16,225 nt of DNA, from contig JBMSHD010000040.1 of the NCBI GenBank assembly GCA_049416425.1, forward strand, positions 1 through 16,225. Reading direction: 5' to 3'. Shown here piece by piece: positions 13,544-16,225 of the stretch. Made by a program: the position numbers and the translations under genes. How positions within the stretch are numbered: position 1 is the first letter of the stretch; each line of letters begins with the position of its first letter. The DNA comes from JBMSHD01 sp049416425 (GTDB lineage: Bacteria; Pseudomonadota; Gammaproteobacteria; Francisellales; Francisellaceae). Below the pieces are notes generated by a model, which was not told where the DNA came from, did not search any database, and saw only the letters and a list, made by a program, of their open reading frames with translations.

Positions 13544-14980
13544 TCATGCTTTGGTGATCGGTTTGTTTTGTGATTTAAGACAGGAGGAGCGATACCAGTA
13601 TAAGGGTAAAACCGGCAGGGTAGCAAGAATCAATCCCAGGGTGAAAATTCCCTGAAAGCCAAACCAGTTGGTGTAGCTTAATCCTTCGGGTGTGCGAAAG
13701 CCGATGATAAAGGTAAAACCGGTGCCGATAAGACCGAGTAGGCAAAAGGCAAGCATTGACATTTTTCCACCAGGAATGATAAAACCGACTTCTTTATCGG
13801 CCAGCTGTGGTTTAAAAAACTTCAGATAAAAGGCAGCGGCAAACATCATCATGTACATCAGGATATAAATTTCGGTACTCAAGGCTGTAAGCAGCCAGTA
13901 TGAACCATTGATGCTTGGGATAATAATAAAGCAGAAACAGATCAGAGTGACTAAAGTCGCCTGCATGATCATGATATTTTGTGGCACGCCATGAGCATTT
14001 CGCTGATCAAGCCAGCCGGGTAAAAAGTGACTGTCAGCCGCTTGTAGAAGTCCTTTGGCCGGCGAGATAATCCAGTTGACCATGGAACCGATGGAGCCAA
14101 TAATCACCATGATGACTAGCACCGGAAAGACCCAGGCAAGATGATAGGCTGTCAGAAAGACCTTAAACGACAAGATGGTGCCGTTGACCAGATCGATGGC
14201 CGATACCGGATAGAGGAGATTGACGGCGAGTGCGCCTAAGATCATGGTGATGAGCATAAACACCGTGGCGATGGCCAAAGCCAACGGAAAAATTGCCTTG
14301 GCACGGTTGACGGATCTGACGTGGACTGTGGCTAATTCAAGCCCCAGAAATGAGGTGATGATGGCCGTGAGTCCCATCCATGAATCGGAGCTGGAGAGGT
14401 TGGGGATGAGATTGTGTTGCGTGAAGGCGATATGCGTTGGATTGCCTAGAATCAGCCAGGCGATGGCAAAGACGATGATCAGTATCATGGGAATGATCAT
14501 GCCAATAAGCGTGCAGAAGCTGGCAAACTGTGCCGATACTCTAAGACCCTTGAGATTGATCCAGGTCATGATCCAGAAGGTGGTGATGACAAAGCTTACG
14601 ATATAACCTTTATGCTGAGCAATATCCGGTGAGATTAAAAAAGCCGTGGTGCCGGCAATAAAGGTCAAAATGCTTGGGTACCAGATCATGGTGTTAATCC
14701 ATTGAAACCAGATGGCCAACATGGCAGTTTTCGGACCAAATGCCGTTTTCACCCAGCCATAAATCCCTTCTTCCCCACGTTGAGTGTAATTGGATGACAG
14801 CTCAGCGGAGACCATTGCCACAGGAATGAGAAAAAAGATGGCGGCAATGGCGAAGAAGAAAAAGATAAAGGTGCCGGAGGTCGCCGTTGCCGGCAGGTTT
14901 CGAATATTGTCGATGGCACCGGTCATCAATAAAACAAGAAGAATCAGTCCAATTTTTGGGGTTTGCGGTTTTTGTGCCAT
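13544..14980 (-). CDS. APC-superfamily amino-acid antiporter, GadC-like
   Basis: An inner-membrane transporter of 478 residues with about 12 helices. The overall layout follows E. coli GadC (glutamate/GABA antiporter family): the helix-1 region GLILLVLLMTGAIDNIRNLP (11-30), SAEL-x8-EEGIYGWV (58-77), later NWIISPAKGLLQAA with FLP soon after, then GVPQ, and IIPGGK near the last helices. No long GadC-type C-terminal plug is present. The substrate is not readable from sequence; amino-acid exchange is expected. The reading frame extends up to an ATG at 15049, but a strong promoter overlaps that codon, so it is not transcribed from there. ATG14980 with AGGA about 12 bases upstream gives the length typical of the family; ATG15004 is the alternative. 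lysO is next downstream. Confidence 0.8.
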   Translation of the reverse strand: MAQKPQTPKIGLILLVLLMTGAIDNIRNLPATATSGTFIFFFFAIAAIFFLIPVAMVSAELSSNYTQRGEEGIYGWVKTAFGPKTAMLAIWFQWINTMIWYPSILTFIAGTTAFLISPDIAQHKGYIVSFVITTFWIMTWINLKGLRVSAQFASFCTLIGMIIPMILIIVFAIAWLILGNPTHIAFTQHNLIPNLSSSDSWMGLTAIITSFLGLELATVHVRSVNRAKAIFPLALAIATVFMLITMILGALAVNLLYPVSAIDLVNGTILSFKVFLTAYHLAWVFPVLVIMVIIGSIGSMVNWIISPAKGLLQAADSHFLPGWLDQRNAHGVPQNIMIMQATLVTLICFCFIIIPSINGSYWLLTALSTEIYILMYMMMFAAAFYLKFFKPQLADKEVGFIIPGGKMSMLAFCLLGLIGTGFTFIIGFRTPEGLSYTNWFGFQGIFTLGLILATLPVLPLYWYRSSCLKSQNKPITKA

Positions 14981-15016
14981 CTTGTGATCATATCCTGATT
15001 TCATGAATAAAAAATC

Positions 15017-15045
15017 AATATACTGAATTATTATGCTTTTTTCAA
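15017..15045 (-). promoter_or_regulatory. strong sigma70 promoter of the GadC-like gene
   Basis: On the minus strand TTGAAA (complement 15040-15045, 5/6) and TATATT (complement 15017-15022, 5/6) are 17 bases apart. The start would be near 15010, about 30 bases before ATG14980. The -35 sits in a small dyad, ATGCTT (15033-15038) and AAGCAT (15044-15049). Confidence 0.65.
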
Positions 15046-15057
15046 GCATTAAATTGA

Positions 15058-15080
15058 GAATTTATTTTTTAAAATAATTC
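15058..15080. repeat. imperfect AT-rich palindrome
   Basis: GAATTTATTTT and AAAATAATTC are reverse complements apart from one extra T. It lies just upstream of the GadC-like promoter -35, a common position for an operator or activator site. Confidence 0.35.
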
Positions 15081-15091
15081 AACGATTACTA

Positions 15092-15117
15092 AAACCAAAA
15101 AAATAGGGATTTGGTTT
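15092..15117. repeat. perfect 8-bp inverted repeat
   Basis: AAACCAAA (15092-15099) and TTTGGTTT (15110-15117) are exact reverse complements around a 10-base spacer. It stands between the divergent GadC-like and trmL promoters and could be a regulator site for either. Confidence 0.4.
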
Positions 15118-15127
15118 CTGATAATGC

Positions 15128-15156
15128 TGGATACAAGCATCACGGTTCGATAGAAT
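15128..15156 (+). promoter_or_regulatory. possible trmL promoter
   Basis: TGGATA (15128-15133, 4/6) and TAGAAT (15151-15156, 5/6) are 17 bases apart. The predicted leader is about 27 bases long and contains the AGAAGG ribosome site at 15175-15180. Confidence 0.4.
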
Positions 15157-15189
15157 GAATGACTACCGCAATACAGAAGGTAGAAACGC

Positions 15190-15651
15190 ATGTTGCATGT
15201 CGTTTTATACGAGCCTGAAATTCCACCAAATACCGGTAATATTATCCGTTTATGTGCCAATAGTGGTGCGGCCTTGCATCTGATCGAGCCTATGGGTTTT
15301 GGCTGGGAGGATAAGCGTCTGCTTCGAGCTGGACTTGATTATCATGAATTTGTCGATGTCAGGCGGTATCAAAATTTTAATGTATTTTTGAAAGAACATG
15401 GCAAGAAACGGATTTTTCCCTGCACCACTAAGGCCAGCCAGTTCTATCATCAGGTGGTGTATGAGTCTGGCGATATGCTGTTGTTTGGCCCGGAATCAAG
15501 AGGACTGCCGGCAGACATCAGAGAAAAATTTGCCGCACAGCAGATTAAAATTCCGATGTATGCCAACAGTCGCAGTTTAAATCTGTCGAATGCCGTGGCC
15601 ATCATTCTCTATCATGCGCTTTTAAGCCTTGATTTTGAAGGCTTAGTTTAA
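15190..15651 (+). CDS. trmL: tRNA (cytidine/uridine-34 2'-O)-methyltransferase TrmL
   Basis: A SPOUT-class methyltransferase of 153 residues that uses S-adenosylmethionine to methylate the wobble ribose of tRNA-Leu isoacceptors in E. coli. Family landmarks are LYEPEIPPNTGNIIRLCAN at 6-24, IEPMGFGWEDKRLLRAGLDY at 32-51, FGPESRG at 99-105, IPM at 121-123 and SRSLNLSNAV at 127-136, which form the trefoil-knot cofactor site. Length equals that of E. coli TrmL (about 157). AGAAGG lies 9 bases before ATG15190. It appears to be monocistronic. Confidence 0.95.
   Translation: MLHVVLYEPEIPPNTGNIIRLCANSGAALHLIEPMGFGWEDKRLLRAGLDYHEFVDVRRYQNFNVFLKEHGKKRIFPCTTKASQFYHQVVYESGDMLLFGPESRGLPADIREKFAAQQIKIPMYANSRSLNLSNAVAIILYHALLSLDFEGLV
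15622..15646 (+). terminator. hairpin at the 3' end of trmL, weak terminator candidate
   Basis: TAAGCCTT (15623-15630) and AAGGCTTA (15638-15645) pair perfectly around a 7-base loop, with one extra T-G pair. It lies within the last codons of trmL. Only GTTTAAG follows, so termination would be inefficient. A second small dyad, AGGCAT (15658-15663) and ATGCCT (15673-15678), comes just after the stop. Confidence 0.35.
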
Positions 15652-15737
15652 GTATACAGGCATTGAGATTTTATGCCTTATATTGTCTGTGACGCTCTGC
15701 CATAATTGGGCTGTGATTGACAATGCCTTAACGAGAT

Positions 15738-16193
15738 ATGACGATGAAAGAAAAATTAATTGCCTACACCATAGGTTTGGTAATGCTGATGGAATTTCTG
15801 GATGCCAGTGCGCTTAATACGGCATTGCCACAGATGGCTGTGAGTCTTGATGTCAAACCTATCTCGTTGAAGGTGGCCATTACGGTTTATCTTTTGACGC
15901 TGGGGCTTTTTATTCCGGCATCGAGCTGGCTGGCTGACCGCTTAGGGCTTAAACGGGTGCTGTTGTTGTCGGTTACAGGATTCGTGTTGAGTTCAATCTT
16001 ATGCGGGCTGTCGCTGAATTTGTCCATGCTTGTTGTGTTTCGGGCGCTTCAGGGGATGTTTGGTGCCTTCACCGCCCCGGTGCTTATGATGTTGAAGGTA
16101 TTTAAAGGCAGAATCATGGCGGCGATGTCGATGATTGCGGTTGTTGTCATGATCGGTCCACTGTCGGGGCCTTTACCCAAGTTGGTAAGTTGA
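15738..16193 (+). pseudogene. truncated DHA2/EmrB-type MFS transporter
   Basis: 151 codons covering only about the first five helices of a drug:H+ antiporter that normally has around 450-500 residues. The start is family-like: helix 1 with MEFLDASALNTALPQMA (about 18-34), then WLADRLGLKRVLLLS near motif A, and FRALQGMFGAFTAPV at about 102-116. Two things look damaged. After PV the usual PVxRL-type segment seems a few residues short (PVLMMLKVF). After IGPLSGP, where a GG and helix 6 should follow, the frame turns to PLPKLVS and stops at 16191-16193. No other frame in the remaining bases continues the family, so this looks like truncation by a rearrangement or insertion near 16175, not a simple frameshift. 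The start could be ATG15738 or ATG15744; neither has a clear ribosome site. Confidence 0.65.
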
Positions 16194-16225
16194 AATCTTA
16201 GAAGTCAGCAACCATAAGGGCTTAA

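Noticed and set aside
1..16225. CRISPR array, tRNA, rRNA or insertion sequence
   Set aside because: No regularly spaced repeats, cloverleaf-like segments, rRNA motifs or transposase frames were seen.

Overview
The window looks like chromosomal DNA of a gammaproteobacterium that is not a classical enteric. TrmL, LysO, the PBP4B (YfeW) homologue and NagE read as clear gammaproteobacterial relatives of E. coli proteins. The EIIA-HPr-EI fusion paired with an EIIA-less NagE is the arrangement known from pseudomonads and xanthomonads rather than enterics. Intergenic DNA is AT-rich. I cannot name the genus from sequence alone. There is no sign of phage, plasmid, CRISPR, tRNA or rRNA.

Left part (1-9775), amino-sugar and cell-wall module. 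After the end of an unrecognised gene (1-195) comes a two-SIS-domain MurQ/GckR-type protein (294-1802) and a sugar-porter MFS transporter (1877-3193), both rightward. A periplasmic PBP4B-like serine hydrolase (3190-4905) runs leftward, and its stop codon shares a CTAG with that of the transporter. A 503-base intergenic region with degenerate palindromic repeats follows. Then comes a translationally coupled pair: a fused EIIA(Glc-type)-HPr-EI phosphoryl-transfer protein (5409-7931) and a NagE-type EIICB permease (7931-9715). In E. coli the MurQ etherase, its permease and yfeW are neighbours, so a role in uptake and salvage of peptidoglycan-derived amino sugars is the best inference. The MurQ-like protein here lacks the aligned catalytic glutamate and has the GckR layout, so it may be regulatory.

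Middle part (9738-12527, leftward), cobalamin uptake. A well-formed sigma70-type promoter precedes a full cobalamin riboswitch. The riboswitch is followed by a hairpin abutting the Shine-Dalgarno sequence, a BtuB-like outer-membrane receptor, and five bases later a TonB-like energy transducer. The terminator of nagE lies inside the 3' end of the tonB-like gene.

Right part (12548-16225), amino-acid transport and tRNA modification. lysO (lysine exporter) and a GadC-family amino-acid antiporter are leftward. trmL (tRNA wobble-base 2'-O-methyltransferase) is rightward. Last is a truncated DHA2-type MFS transporter that looks like a pseudogene. Promoter placement shows that the antiporter must start well downstream of the first in-frame ATG.
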